DNA of 64,000 nucleotides, from positions 1-64,000 of the forward strand of contig JAFWPH010000055.1 in assembly GCA_017509605.1 (NCBI GenBank). The letters run 5' to 3'. Positions 1-8,590 of the stretch are shown piece after piece. The translations under genes and the position numbers were made by a program. The notes under the pieces are model-generated. The model was not told the origin of the DNA, made no database searches, and saw nothing but the letters and a program-made list of their open reading frames with translations. Position 1 is the first letter of the stretch. Each line of letters starts with the position of its first letter. This stretch comes from Bacteroidaceae bacterium. GTDB taxonomy: Bacteria; Bacteroidota; Bacteroidia; Bacteroidales; Bacteroidaceae.

Positions 1-147
1 GGACAGACTGGTCAAATTATCATGCAGATTTTCCCTTAAAGGGGACAGTTTAAGAAAATAATGTTATAAATTTGCCACGTCAATCAAAAAAGTGGGTGGT
101 CATGCACCGAAAGGCTGGGTGCATATAGTCCGAAATTTGCAGACATT

Positions 148-741
148 GTGCTGAAATGGACGGACTGGCACACCGATTTCCTCTTCCATGGTTATACGAG
201 CGAGGGTATAAGAACTGTGCGTTTCCCATATTCAAGATTTATCGTTGATGCTGAAAGATTGTGGAATGACCCTTTGGAGCAAAAGGGACAAGGGATAGTT
301 TATCGCAGTTTTGATGGTTACACACGTACGGTACCAGAGCGTAATAGACGGATACTCCTTGGTTTATGGCATTGGCATCAACAAAGGCTGAGAAGCAGCC
401 TTTGCGATGGTGCCTTGCTCCTCGACTGTCACTCTTTTCCCAGTGAAATGAGTGATGTGGACGTTTGCATTGGGTTCAACGAGGACTGGTCTCGTCCCGA
501 CAAAGAAACGATTGAGATGTCAGTGAATCTCTTCGAGGAGAATGGTTACAAGGTGGGTGTCAACAATCCTTACAGCAATTCAGAAACTCCAGCCTGCCCG
601 TTCCCGTACCAGTCGATGATGCTTGAAGTGAACAAGAAGGCATATATGGAAAAAGACTCTTTACGGCTGAAAAACTCCCTCCAATACAGGCGAAACATTC
701 GTGAAGTGATTGCAATTCTATTGTCAAAGTTATCTCGGTGA
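148..741 (+). CDS. N-formylglutamate amidohydrolase-like protein, 5'-truncated
   Basis: The product resembles the N-formylglutamate amidohydrolase (FGase/HutG-like) family, zinc enzymes that release formate from N-formylglutamate. Visible family features are WTDWHTD near the start, DCHSF (about residues 93-97), NNPYS (139-143) and a MLEVNKKAYM segment (158-167). The family usually has 240-270 residues and begins with a HIPHSS-like metal-binding segment. Here the readable frame only opens at about position 70, there is no such segment, and the GTG at 148 lies inside conserved sequence, so the N-terminus is missing. The gene is therefore probably decayed or truncated, perhaps by a frameshift or rearrangement just upstream. 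No ribosome-binding site supports the GTG. An alternative is that the intact start lies in another frame or before the window edge. Confidence 0.6.
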   Translation: MLKWTDWHTDFLFHGYTSEGIRTVRFPYSRFIVDAERLWNDPLEQKGQGIVYRSFDGYTRTVPERNRRILLGLWHWHQQRLRSSLCDGALLLDCHSFPSEMSDVDVCIGFNEDWSRPDKETIEMSVNLFEENGYKVGVNNPYSNSETPACPFPYQSMMLEVNKKAYMEKDSLRLKNSLQYRRNIREVIAILLSKLSR

Positions 742-933
742 GGATGTTGGTTTTTATGTGGTATTTTGTGACGACACTCTCTGCAGGAAGGTAAGTCTCA
801 GGGTACTCACGGACTATCATTATGCGGTCATCGTCTGTGTAGCTATTACTTTTCAATCCAACTCTAGGGTCTCATAACAACCCGTTCATTGTCGCTTCTT
901 TGCTCCTAAAGTAACAAGTATTTATAGTATAAG

Positions 934-1050
934 TCATTCATCTGTTTCTTCCGCCGCCATTCTTGACTGCCGTTGTTGCATTTCAATGATGTCAGGATGA
1001 TTCATGGATTCTCCACCCGCGTGGAAAATGTTATCGTAAAGACTAAAAAT
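934..1050 (-). pseudogene. C-terminal gene remnant (38 codons)
   Basis: On the minus strand an open stretch of 38 codons ends in TGA at 934 and begins directly after an in-frame TAG. It has protein-like composition (for example LYDNIFHAGGES and EMQQRQSRMAAEE), but no start codon until its middle. It looks like the tail of a lost gene. I do not recognise the family. The rest of 742-1237 shows no convincing gene. Confidence 0.25.
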
Positions 1051-1119
1051 CTAAAACGCCCAAAAACAAAGGGGAATAAAACAATGCAGACTTCGGTTTC
1101 ATCATGGCATAGAAACAAG

Positions 1120-1146
1120 AAAGAGGGCGTGAAAACCCTCTTTTTT
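1120..1146 (+). terminator. Rho-independent terminator
   Basis: An 8-bp stem (AAAGAGGG with CCCTCTTT), an 8-nt loop and a following T run form a typical intrinsic terminator reading rightward. It lies about 380 bp after the truncated amidohydrolase gene, which suggests that a gene between them was lost. Confidence 0.6.
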
Positions 1147-1237
1147 CGTTAGTATGCAAAAGTTCCCAGAGGATCCACCTGTTATAAAAATCGCCAGATG
1201 AAATCCCCCAGGAACATAAATCAGAATGCGTTAAGGT

Positions 1238-1405
1238 CTATTCACGGCCTTCCCAGAAGTCTTCCTCGAAGTTGGTATTGTAATCTCCACGGTCAGGGGC
1301 AAGTGCTTCGCCAGTCTCCTCATCACTCCAACTCATGGCAACGACCATCATAGGAGTATAATCGGTGGTCTCAAAATCGGGTGTTGTATATTCTTTCTTC
1401 TTCAT
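1238..1405 (-). CDS. Small acidic hypothetical protein (55 aa)
   Basis: The 55-residue product starts MKKKEYTTPDFE and is rich in D, E, T and Y; it ends NFEEDFWEGRE. I chose the ATG at 1405 because the longer open frame has no better start and runs into the upstream gene. It lies 13 nt after the stop of the BspA-like surface protein gene, so the two are probably cotranscribed. It has no signal peptide or cysteines. Its composition recalls short Bacteroidales precursor-like peptides found beside surface proteins, but I cannot assign a family or function. Confidence 0.55.
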   Translation of the reverse strand: MKKKEYTTPDFETTDYTPMMVVAMSWSDEETGEALAPDRGDYNTNFEEDFWEGRE

Positions 1406-1418
1406 ATTTACACTCTTT

Positions 1419-4046
1419 TTACTTGATGTATTGCTTCTTGCCATTCACGATGTAGATGCCCTTGGATGGGTTCTCAACACGGCGGCCTTGTAAGTCATAG
1501 ACAACGTTGCTTTCAGGTACGAATTCGCCGTTTTCGATGCGTCCGATAGCGGTGCTTGTTCCATCCTCATTGTCGAGAACGAGGTTGAAACTGTTGACAC
1601 CCGATGAAGCATTACGAACTAAGAACGCTTTGTTGGCGGGAATAGTTGTCCCAGTAAATTTGTGGAAGCCGAAATAACCACTGTTGACACCACGGCCAAG
1701 CGTATAGACTGTTCCGTCGATGGATGAAACAGGAGTCCTTTCGGTCACACCTGACAACTGATTATCGGAAATCTCCGCTATATTGTCCCCAATGCCTTGG
1801 AATGTGATGGTCACAGGGTTGGCTTGAACGATAACACCTGTGTTGGCCGGGATATAGTTCTTTAATCTCTTCATCCACATAATGTTGCCGTCAATATTGT
1901 TGATATAGAACACACCAAGGAGGTTGTCGTCATCGGGAATGACTACAGGATAATCAAGATAGAGAGTTGACATCCCCGCTTCAGAGATTGTTAATTGATA
2001 CGTATCTGAAATCAGGTTAGGTTCGATTATAAGAGTGCAATAATTTCTCTGGCCTGGGGTGTTTGCGAATATCATCACCTCACCTGACGTTTTCGCTGTA
2101 ATCAAACCCTTGTTGTCGATTTCTGCCACATTCGTGTTGGAAGATATCCATTCAATATTGCTATAATTGGTAAACCCATTTACACATGCTGAATAGATGG
2201 GATTTGAAGAATAATCAGTAGTATATAATCTTTGATTATTTGGATAATAACTAGTATTTCCGTAATAATCATCCGCCTCTCCAAGTTCAATTCCGTAAGG
2301 TCTCCAATTATAAGAACAAAACAAAATACTATTCCATGTACTCATTCCTTTCACTTTCACCGTCTGCACATTCACACAATTGTCAAAAGCCATTTGATTG
2401 ACTTTCTTGAGCGTTTCAGGAAACGATACGGTCTTTAGGGATAAGCAATTTGCGAAAGCACCTCTTCCTATCTCTGTAACCCCTTCGGGTATTACCAAAT
2501 CAGTGACCATTTCATCGTTGTAGAATAGTTTCTGAGAATAAGTTAGAGGATTTGAATAAAAGCCTATTTTTTCTAATACGATATCCCAAGAATCATCTCC
2601 ATTAGTATCCCAAGGAATGTTTCCGAATTCATCAAGGATAGTCTCATAAATATAGTTTTCTGAGAAGTTGATATTACACCATGCCGCAATATCATCAGTA
2701 TTTACTTGCTTGATGCCAGTACAACCCTCAAAAGCACTTGCCCCTACAGAAGTAAGTGTGTTTGGAAATGTGACCGACGTTATTCCCGTACAATTAATGA
2801 AACATCGTGACCCAATAGAAGTGACACCTTCTGGTATATTGAGTGTAGTAATGGGTGAGGAAGAATTCTTTAAATACAGTTTTTTCGAATAAATCGTAGG
2901 ATTAGCCCCTTCTCCAAAATTCACAGAACACCAAGATTCAAGAGTTGTGACGTAAACTCTTGTAATTGCTTCGCAACCCGAAAAAGCATTCCTCTCAATC
3001 CTTGACAAACTACTGGGAAATGATACAGTCTTTAATGATTTGCAATCCCCAAAAGCACTGGAAGATATGTACGTTACCCCCTCAGGTATTACTATTGAGG
3101 CCAAGCTGCTACAGGAAGCAAAAGTGCTACTGCCTATACTTGTCAATGAATTTGGCAGATTGATTGATACTAAACTATTGCAATTACAAAATGCTTGTGA
3201 ATCGATACTGCTTATTGTCGCAGGTAGTTCTACAGTTTTAAGTTTTTCGCAATTTCTAAATGCATTGAAACCAATCGAAATAGTTGAGTTGCCGACTATG
3301 ACCTTCTCCAAATCTTTACTGTTTTCAAAAGCATATTCTCCAATGCTTGTCGCCGAATGTGGGAGGGTTATCTCTGTTATTTTCTCCAAACCATAGAAAA
3401 GTCCTGCACCAATATTATCATCTACAGTATAAGAGTTTGCTTCGTCTGTATAGTCTCCATATTCACCAGACCAGTCATACCAATACGTGCCGCACTCACC
3501 TCCACCGGATTTCATTTGAACTTCTGCAAGATTCAAAATAGAAAGAGAACTTGACTTTGAATTGGCCAATTGTTTTACCTGTTTCACATCGTCCCCATTC
3601 ATAGGACCAGTAATAATCAATTTCTTAATGTAATACTTATCTGTACTTGACAGATAATATTGCAGATCTCCCGCTTCGTCCAAATCTATAGTTCTTGTTA
3701 AACGCTGATTGTCGAGAGGATGCTTGACAACAGCTTCAGTGACAGTTATACCATTACTATAAGATAGTTTGATAGTGTGTGTTGTGTTGTCAGAAAAAGA
3801 CTTAGAATAATTATTAGCGGACTGTGTTTCTTTAACGCCATCCAAATAGACTGTACCCGAGGAGGCCGAAAGGAAGAATTCCGTTCCTGCTTTGGTCGTA
3901 AAGGTATAGGTGATAGTGCCGCTACCACTATACACTTTGTCATTGGGAAACTCGTAAGCACCACTTGTCCCATACCAAGTGTATGCATGAGTCAAATTGA
4001 TGATTGCAAATAGCAACATCAACAATAGAGTTAATCGCTGTTTCAT
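1419..4046 (-). CDS. BspA-like leucine-rich repeat surface protein
   Basis: This 875-residue protein is secreted: residues 1-21 form a signal peptide. The middle part (about 200-600) holds many LRR_5/BspA-type repeats with the recurring pattern of a short loop, SIG..AF..C..L, and TSV.FP or ITLP strands. Residues about 622-675 (SNTNVAEIDNKGLITAKTSG) match a bacterial Ig-like (Big_2) domain. The C-terminus (about 848-875, VYDLQGRRV then KGIYIVNGKK) is the short tail typical of Bacteroidales secreted proteins, probably for type IX secretion and anchoring. Members of this family mediate adhesion to host or plant polymers or to other cells; the ligand here is unknown. A TAnnTTTG-like -7 box lies at 4078-4085 on the minus strand. 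The protein probably shares a transcript with the small ORF after it. Confidence 0.9.
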   Translation of the reverse strand: MKQRLTLLLMLLFAIINLTHAYTWYGTSGAYEFPNDKVYSGSGTITYTFTTKAGTEFFLSASSGTVYLDGVKETQSANNYSKSFSDNTTHTIKLSYSNGITVTEAVVKHPLDNQRLTRTIDLDEAGDLQYYLSSTDKYYIKKLIITGPMNGDDVKQVKQLANSKSSSLSILNLAEVQMKSGGGECGTYWYDWSGEYGDYTDEANSYTVDDNIGAGLFYGLEKITEITLPHSATSIGEYAFENSKDLEKVIVGNSTISIGFNAFRNCEKLKTVELPATISSIDSQAFCNCNSLVSINLPNSLTSIGSSTFASCSSLASIVIPEGVTYISSSAFGDCKSLKTVSFPSSLSRIERNAFSGCEAITRVYVTTLESWCSVNFGEGANPTIYSKKLYLKNSSSPITTLNIPEGVTSIGSRCFINCTGITSVTFPNTLTSVGASAFEGCTGIKQVNTDDIAAWCNINFSENYIYETILDEFGNIPWDTNGDDSWDIVLEKIGFYSNPLTYSQKLFYNDEMVTDLVIPEGVTEIGRGAFANCLSLKTVSFPETLKKVNQMAFDNCVNVQTVKVKGMSTWNSILFCSYNWRPYGIELGEADDYYGNTSYYPNNQRLYTTDYSSNPIYSACVNGFTNYSNIEWISSNTNVAEIDNKGLITAKTSGEVMIFANTPGQRNYCTLIIEPNLISDTYQLTISEAGMSTLYLDYPVVIPDDDNLLGVFYINNIDGNIMWMKRLKNYIPANTGVIVQANPVTITFQGIGDNIAEISDNQLSGVTERTPVSSIDGTVYTLGRGVNSGYFGFHKFTGTTIPANKAFLVRNASSGVNSFNLVLDNEDGTSTAIGRIENGEFVPESNVVYDLQGRRVENPSKGIYIVNGKKQYIK

Positions 4047-4085
4047 AAGTTTAAATAATTAGATTGTTTGTAGTTGACAAAATTA

Positions 4086-4740
4086 CACATGGAATCTCTA
4101 TCGAGGCTATTCATCAATGAGAGATTTCTTTTTAGAATTGAACTTTTGCTGATGATTTGTACTCTTCTACGAAATACCTACCATGTTATATCGCTACTAA
4201 GACTCCGAAATAGCATGAAACGTATGGATGCAGAAAGAGCGTGAGCCTTGTTTCTGATTCATCTGCTTACTGGTATCGCCAAACACCAACATAGTAATGA
4301 AAAAGCAACAATATTCCCACGCTGTCGAGTATATCATCGGCAGCATGAGTGCATGCCATCAGTATATACCAACATGTGAGCGTCTTGTTATTCTCATCCT
4401 ACTATGTGTTTGAACTTGGCGAATTCGTAAGCAAGGATGAAAGCAAAAAACGCTTTCCTGGTCTATCGGATAAGAATGGCACTAAGACCACTCCGCCCGA
4501 TTGACACCGCAAATATAATCAAAAATCCCAACACACCAAACAATCAGCCCGAAAAAATCAACGCAGACTTCGGTATCTATGATTCTTCTCTGATTTATGG
4601 AGCCTGAAACCAACCGCCCGAAACCAAGCCTTTTCCAAAAATCAACAACTTTTTCATAATTACTTCCATAATTACAAAAGTATAGGTAGTTACAAAATCA
4701 AGTTTAAGAGGGAGTTAAAGGGGAAGTTAAGCACTTCACT
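4086..4740. other. Gene-poor intergenic stretch
   Basis: About 650 bp without a supportable gene. A minus-strand TATATTTG box at 4510-4517 and a short open stretch near 4390-4460 (minus strand, FILAYEFAKFKHI) may be debris of a lost gene. Near 4707 a GGGAGTTAAA/GAAGTTAAGCAC motif occurs that is repeated at about 21640-21680. Confidence 0.3.
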
Positions 4741-5182
4741 AAACCGATTACACCAGGCTCCGAAAGCCCGGGAACATGGCTCCCTCATTAGAGTCAAGGG
4801 TCGAGGGTCAAGGGTAGGCTTTAGCTTTTCTCGGCCGTAATACGGCCGAGCACAAAACCGATTACACCGGACTCCGAAAGCCCGGGAACATGGCTCCCTC
4901 ATTAGAGTCAAGGGTCAAGAGTCGAGGGTCAAGGGTAGGCTTTAGCTTTTTTTGCTGGTGCCTACACCGGGCTCCGAAAGCCCGGGAACATGGCTCCCTC
5001 TCAATGAGATACATACATCAATCAAACTTCAGATGTCTGGCTGACTAATATGGGCGTTTACATCGCGGGCTGGCAGCCCACGTACCCTTTTTTTCGTAAG
5101 CGGTAGATTTTCTCGGCCGTACTACTGCCGAGCACAAAACCGATTACACCGGGCTCCGAAAGCCCGGGCACATGGCTCCCTC
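4741..5182. repeat. Array of composite hairpin repeats (four copies, some partial)
   Basis: The array contains copies of a module made of hairpin 1 (CTCGGCCGTA..TACGGCCGAG, for example 4830-4850), a spacer with ACCGATTACACCG, and hairpin 2 (CGGGCTCCGAAAGCCCG), followed by a CATGGCTCCCTC end. Full copies are at about 4830-4900 and 5111-5182, partial copies at 4741-4786 and 4963-5000. Short tracts of GTCAAGG/GTCGAGG heptamers separate them. A unique insert (about 5001-5092), carrying GGGCTGGCAGCCC, reappears at about 17357-17440. No open frame is preserved, so this is a noncoding repeat. Confidence 0.85.
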
Positions 5183-5200
5183 ATAATTACCCTTCGCAAT

Positions 5201-5269
5201 GATTATACATTTTGTATAATACATTTTGTATAATACATTTTGCATGATCAAAAAAAGTTTGTATATTTG
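5201..5269 (+). promoter_or_regulatory. Promoter with operator-like repeats before the ATPase gene
   Basis: A Bacteroidetes-type promoter is seen: TTTG at 5239-5242, 19 nt, then TATATTTG at 5262-5269, 27 nt before the ATG. Immediately upstream, ATACATTTTGTATA occurs in tandem copies. One copy forms an inverted repeat, ATTATAC-ATTTT-GTATAAT (5202-5220). The repeats touch the -33 element, as a repressor site would. Confidence 0.6.
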
Positions 5270-5295
5270 CCACCAAATTTGAAATTGGGAACATT

Positions 5296-6423
5296 ATGGA
5301 CAATCCGTTTATTATCAAGTCATATGAGTCGAAAGAGTTGTTCTGCGACCGCGAAGAAGAATTGGAGTTGATGCTACGAAATGTAGATAATCATTCAGAC
5401 ATGACGCTAATCTCACAACGCCGTATGGGAAAGACTGGACTTATACTCCGTCTTTTCGAAGAGCTGCACTCATCAAGACCTGATATCCATACCATTTATC
5501 TTGACATTTTCTCTTCCCAGAATATTGATGATTTTATTAAGCTGTTTGCGGAGGCCACTATGCATTCTTTCCAGCCAAAGACATCAATTGGTGACCGTCT
5601 CATGACATTTATCAAGTCACTTCGTCCTCAAATATCGTTTGATCCCATAACAGGAGAGCCACAAGTACAGATAGCATACCAAACACCGCACGAAAAGGAA
5701 TACACCTTACGGGGGTTGTTTGACTTCCTTGACAACCAAGGAGTGTCAATAGTTATAGCAATTGATGAGTTCCAACAAATCAGAGAGTACCCAGAACAAA
5801 ACATGGAAGCACTGCTGAGGACATATATCCAACAGATGCACAATCTGCATTTTATCTTCTGTGGCAGCAGGAAACACCTCATGGCAGATATATTCGCTAA
5901 TGCGAAAAAGCCATTCTATTCCAGCACGACTTTCATTTCGTTAACAAAAATCAGTGAAGAGGCGTATTCTGCTTTCATTCGTCGTCTTTTCAGCGAGAGA
6001 CAACGTGTCATTGAAGACGAAGCGCTCCAATTTATTCTCACATGGACTCGTCGCCATACCTATTATACACAGCAACTCTGCCATACGATATATGCCAATG
6101 GCCAAACAACTATAGGTTTGGAAGAAGTCAAAAAGGCATGCGGTCAATTGATGCAGCAGGGAGAGGCTGTTTACCTACAATATCGCCAAATGCTTACCGA
6201 CAAACAATGGGCCTATTTGATCGCTATTGCAAAAGAAGGGAGTGTAATTCAAATCACGTCTTCAAAGTTTCTGAAGCGTCACAAATTAGGGAATGCTTCT
6301 GTTTCCCGCCGCCTCGCTGATGCTTTGTGCGAAAAGGGTCTGCTGAACGGCGAAAGCACTCTGGAAGGCACAGTCTATACCGTGAGCGATGTATTCCTTT
6401 CTCGCTGGATGGAAAGGTTGTAG
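5296..6423 (+). CDS. AAA-family ATP-binding protein (archaeal-ATPase/STAND-like)
   Basis: This 375-residue protein has the layout of the ATPase_2 (archaeal ATPase-like) family common in Prevotella and Bacteroides. It begins with NPF and FCDREEEL. A Walker A motif (QRRMGKTGLI) lies at 41-50 and a Walker B motif (IVIAIDEFQQ) at 152-160, with an FIFCGSRKHLM sensor-like segment at about 185-195. The C-terminal third looks like a winged helix (KFLKRHKLGNASVSRRL). Function in this family is mostly unknown; NTP-driven regulatory or conflict roles have been proposed. It is monocistronic, has its own promoter, and is flanked on both sides by hairpin repeats. It has no signal peptide or membrane segment, so it should act in the cytoplasm. 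Confidence 0.8.
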   Translation: MDNPFIIKSYESKELFCDREEELELMLRNVDNHSDMTLISQRRMGKTGLILRLFEELHSSRPDIHTIYLDIFSSQNIDDFIKLFAEATMHSFQPKTSIGDRLMTFIKSLRPQISFDPITGEPQVQIAYQTPHEKEYTLRGLFDFLDNQGVSIVIAIDEFQQIREYPEQNMEALLRTYIQQMHNLHFIFCGSRKHLMADIFANAKKPFYSSTTFISLTKISEEAYSAFIRRLFSERQRVIEDEALQFILTWTRRHTYYTQQLCHTIYANGQTTIGLEEVKKACGQLMQQGEAVYLQYRQMLTDKQWAYLIAIAKEGSVIQITSSKFLKRHKLGNASVSRRLADALCEKGLLNGESTLEGTVYTVSDVFLSRWMERL

Positions 6424-6429
6424 GCTCTA

Positions 6430-6660
6430 GGCCTGTTTAGGCTTTAGGCGTTAGCTTTTTTTGCTGGTGCCTACACCGGGCTCCGAAAGCCCGGGAACAT
6501 GGCTCACTCATTAGAGTCAAGGGTCAAGAGTCGAGGGTCAAGAGTCGAGGGTCAAGGGTAGGCTTAAGCTTTTCTCGGCCGCACTACGGCCGAGCACACA
6601 ACCGATTACACCGCCGATGAATCGGCGGGCACAGGGATTGGAGTCGCCTGACGGCGAGAA
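6430..6660. repeat. Composite hairpin/heptamer repeat cluster
   Basis: Hairpin 2 (6478-6495) is followed by heptamer units (GTCAAGG, GTCGAGG; about 6515-6558), then hairpin 1 (CTCGGCCGCACTACGGCCGAG, 6574-6594), a CCGCCGATGAATCGGCGG hairpin and a GGAGTCGCC..GGCGAG module. Degenerate TTAGGCTTTAGGCG units lead into it. The following 6661-6962 holds no gene that I can support; a short ORF at 6725-6907 (minus strand) has no protein-like features. Confidence 0.8.
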
Positions 6661-6962
6661 ATCTTACAAATCTAATCAAATCTTACAAATCTATATCCGA
6701 AGAACCTCGAAAGCAAATGGCTTCTTATTGGAAACAACTTAAAACAACTAGAAACAACAAAGAAAAGCCTGGGGGCTTTGAATCAGGTGGATAGCTATAT
6801 GCCACCCCTTCGGGGATGCCAAAAAACACTGGTGGAGTGGCGTCATGAGAACAAGTTCTCCTTCCTCCACTCACCCGCGTTTTTTTGAACAACCTGCGGA
6901 TGTTCAATATCTATCAACCTGATTGGAGTCAAGAGCCTATAAAAGGTTATTGGTTATTGAGT

Positions 6963-8156
6963 TTAGGCTTTAGCCTTTTTGTCTAAGGAGGGGAGGAGGG
7001 AAGGAGGGTCGGTGTGGCCTGAAGATTGTTTGGTTACAGAAGGTTGGGTGGATTCAGGAGTGGGTTGAGGTTCCGAAGGGACGGAGGACTCTATTGGTTC
7101 TTTGGGCTCAGTGGGGTCGATGGGTGCCGAGGATTCGGTGGGTTTGGTGGGTTCGTTGTTGGTTTTGATATACTTTTTGGCCCATACGGAGAGGCTGCCA
7201 CGAGAAGCGAATCCCATGGCTTTGGCGAGTTCGTCGCCTCTGAGTCCTTCGTTTCGGAGGCGGTTGTATTTCTCCACTCTGTCGGCGATATGGTCAGGCA
7301 TGAGTGTAAGCGTGTCGATATCCACCCTTCTTCCTGTGTTTATGAAGGTGAGCTGGGGTGTGAACTCGAACATGTAGGATTTGTACTTTACCTCGTAAGG
7401 GGTGTAATTGCCTTTGACGACGCAGAGGTGTTTGAGGTTTCTTTGGAAGAGGTCTGTCCTCAATTCGATGACCGTTCTGCATTTGGCTTCGAGAGCCGGT
7501 GATTCGATGAGGTTGTACTTGCTTGGTCTTCTGTTGCGCGCGTATTTGTTGGTATGATGTGTGAGAATGATGAGGCATTGGTGGTCTTCCGCGATGCGTT
7601 GCAGTTTGGAGAGGAACTTCTTGATGGCGACGGCAGAAGTGGCCTGTTTGGGCAGGATGTCGTTGAGGCAGTCGATGATGATGAGGTTGGTATGTTCTCG
7701 TTTCTGGAACAGTTCGATTTTCTCGATGATATTGTCGTTTTCGAAGATGACTTTCAATCCACAGAGTTGGTTGGGTTCTACTTTGAGTTCCTTGCACTGT
7801 TTGCGCAAGACAGCGGCAAAATAGAGTTGATCGTCTTCGGTCGAGATGTAGAGTGATTTTTTGCGCCAGTTGTCGTTTTCGAATTTCATTCCGAGGAAAT
7901 TACCGGTTTGATAACTGCAATTGAAGATGGCGAGTTGTCTGAGGAAGGCTGATTGGCCGCAGCCGCTTTCGCCTGCGAAGCAGATGAGTCCAGTTTTGGG
8001 GAGTATTTTTCCCCAGAGGAAAGGCGTGTCTTGCGAGTATGCCTTGAGTAGCTCCTCGCCTTCGTAACAATTGAGTTGTACATTGTTTTTCTTTTCCTCA
8101 TAGTTGTCGGAAAAGATGCCACATCGGTCGGCGTCGTAGTATTCAGGTTGTTTCAT
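6963..8156 (-). CDS. RepA/AAA_25-like ATPase with altered Walker A motif
   Basis: A 397-residue protein with a RecA-like core resembling AAA_25/RepA helicase-type ATPases that are frequent in Bacteroidales mobile regions. The P-loop position reads GESGCGQS (62-69), so the usual lysine is glutamine; the DNA clearly encodes CAA. Walker B (NLIIIDCLND) lies at about 157-166, followed by a LTHHTNK segment (H-loop-like). A helix-turn-helix-like part (GDELAKAMGFASRGSLSVWAKKY, about 304-326) suggests DNA binding. The last about 65 residues are a Pro/Glu/Ser/Thr-rich tail. No replication origin, integrase or primase is adjacent, so it may be a relic or a repurposed protein. ATP binding without hydrolysis is possible, but this is inference. 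Confidence 0.7.
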   Translation of the reverse strand: MKQPEYYDADRCGIFSDNYEEKKNNVQLNCYEGEELLKAYSQDTPFLWGKILPKTGLICFAGESGCGQSAFLRQLAIFNCSYQTGNFLGMKFENDNWRKKSLYISTEDDQLYFAAVLRKQCKELKVEPNQLCGLKVIFENDNIIEKIELFQKREHTNLIIIDCLNDILPKQATSAVAIKKFLSKLQRIAEDHQCLIILTHHTNKYARNRRPSKYNLIESPALEAKCRTVIELRTDLFQRNLKHLCVVKGNYTPYEVKYKSYMFEFTPQLTFINTGRRVDIDTLTLMPDHIADRVEKYNRLRNEGLRGDELAKAMGFASRGSLSVWAKKYIKTNNEPTKPTESSAPIDPTEPKEPIESSVPSEPQPTPESTQPSVTKQSSGHTDPPSLLPSLDKKAKA

Positions 8157-8169
8157 GGTTTTTTATTTA

Positions 8170-8232
8170 GTCAAGAGTCAAGAGTCAAGAGTCGAGAGTC
8201 AAGGGTCAAGAGTCAAGAGTCGAGAGTCGAGG
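8170..8232. repeat. Heptamer tandem repeat, nine units
   Basis: Nine uninterrupted 7-nt units, in order GTCAAGA three times, GTCGAGA, GTCAAGG, GTCAAGA twice, GTCGAGA, GTCGAGG. It lies 14 bp before the start codon of the RepA-like gene on the opposite strand, so it occupies that gene's leader or promoter region. Confidence 0.9.
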
Positions 8233-8320
8233 GTCGGCCTTCGGCCTCAAAATTATAAAAAAATGAGATAAAAAATTATAAAAACTCTATTTGTGTTATT
8301 TGGAGTCGCCTACGGCGAGA
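8233..8320. repeat. GTCGGCC hairpin plus AT-rich module, and GGAGTCGCC module
   Basis: GTCGGCCTTCGGCC (small hairpin) is followed by CAAAATTATAAAAAAATG and a second AAAAATTATA. The same module recurs at about 13222-13272, 14783-14832, 15013-15060 and 17530-17580. After it comes GGAGTCGCCTACGGCGAG, also seen at about 6640 and 14853. Confidence 0.75.
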
Positions 8321-8356
8321 AATCTCACTCGAGGCAAATCAAACAAATCTTTTTAT

Positions 8357-8428
8357 ATAGATACTATAGATGGTATAGATATTATAGATGGTATAGATGG
8401 TATAGATGGTATAGATGGTATAGATACT
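8357..8428. repeat. 9-nt tandem repeat (eight units of ATAGATGGT and variants)
   Basis: Exactly eight contiguous 9-nt units: five ATAGATGGT, two ATAGATACT, one ATAGATATT. The unit length keeps a reading frame open, giving a spurious YRWYRW-like ORF. Three related units occur at 33746-33772. Confidence 0.9.
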
Positions 8429-8590
8429 TTGAATTTGATGAATTGACGTTTGTTAAATTATTATGGATTTTTAGCAAAGTTATGACAAATGAGGATGAGG
8501 GCGGAAATAATTGTAAAACGAATTTGAGAATTGGGGTGAAAAAAATAGAAGTGAAGGGGGGTTTTTTTGAAAGGTTATTGGTTTTTGAGG

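Noticed and set aside
4690-4911. Minus-strand ORF of 73 codons with internal duplication
   Set aside because: The duplication is the intergenic hairpin repeat read as protein.
6725-6907. Minus-strand ORF of 60 codons
   Set aside because: It lies in a repeat-rich gap, has no start signal, and shows no protein-like conservation pattern.
6963-8156. Integrated plasmid or conjugative element around the RepA-like gene
   Set aside because: No integrase, relaxase, primase, partition genes or attachment repeats are seen nearby.
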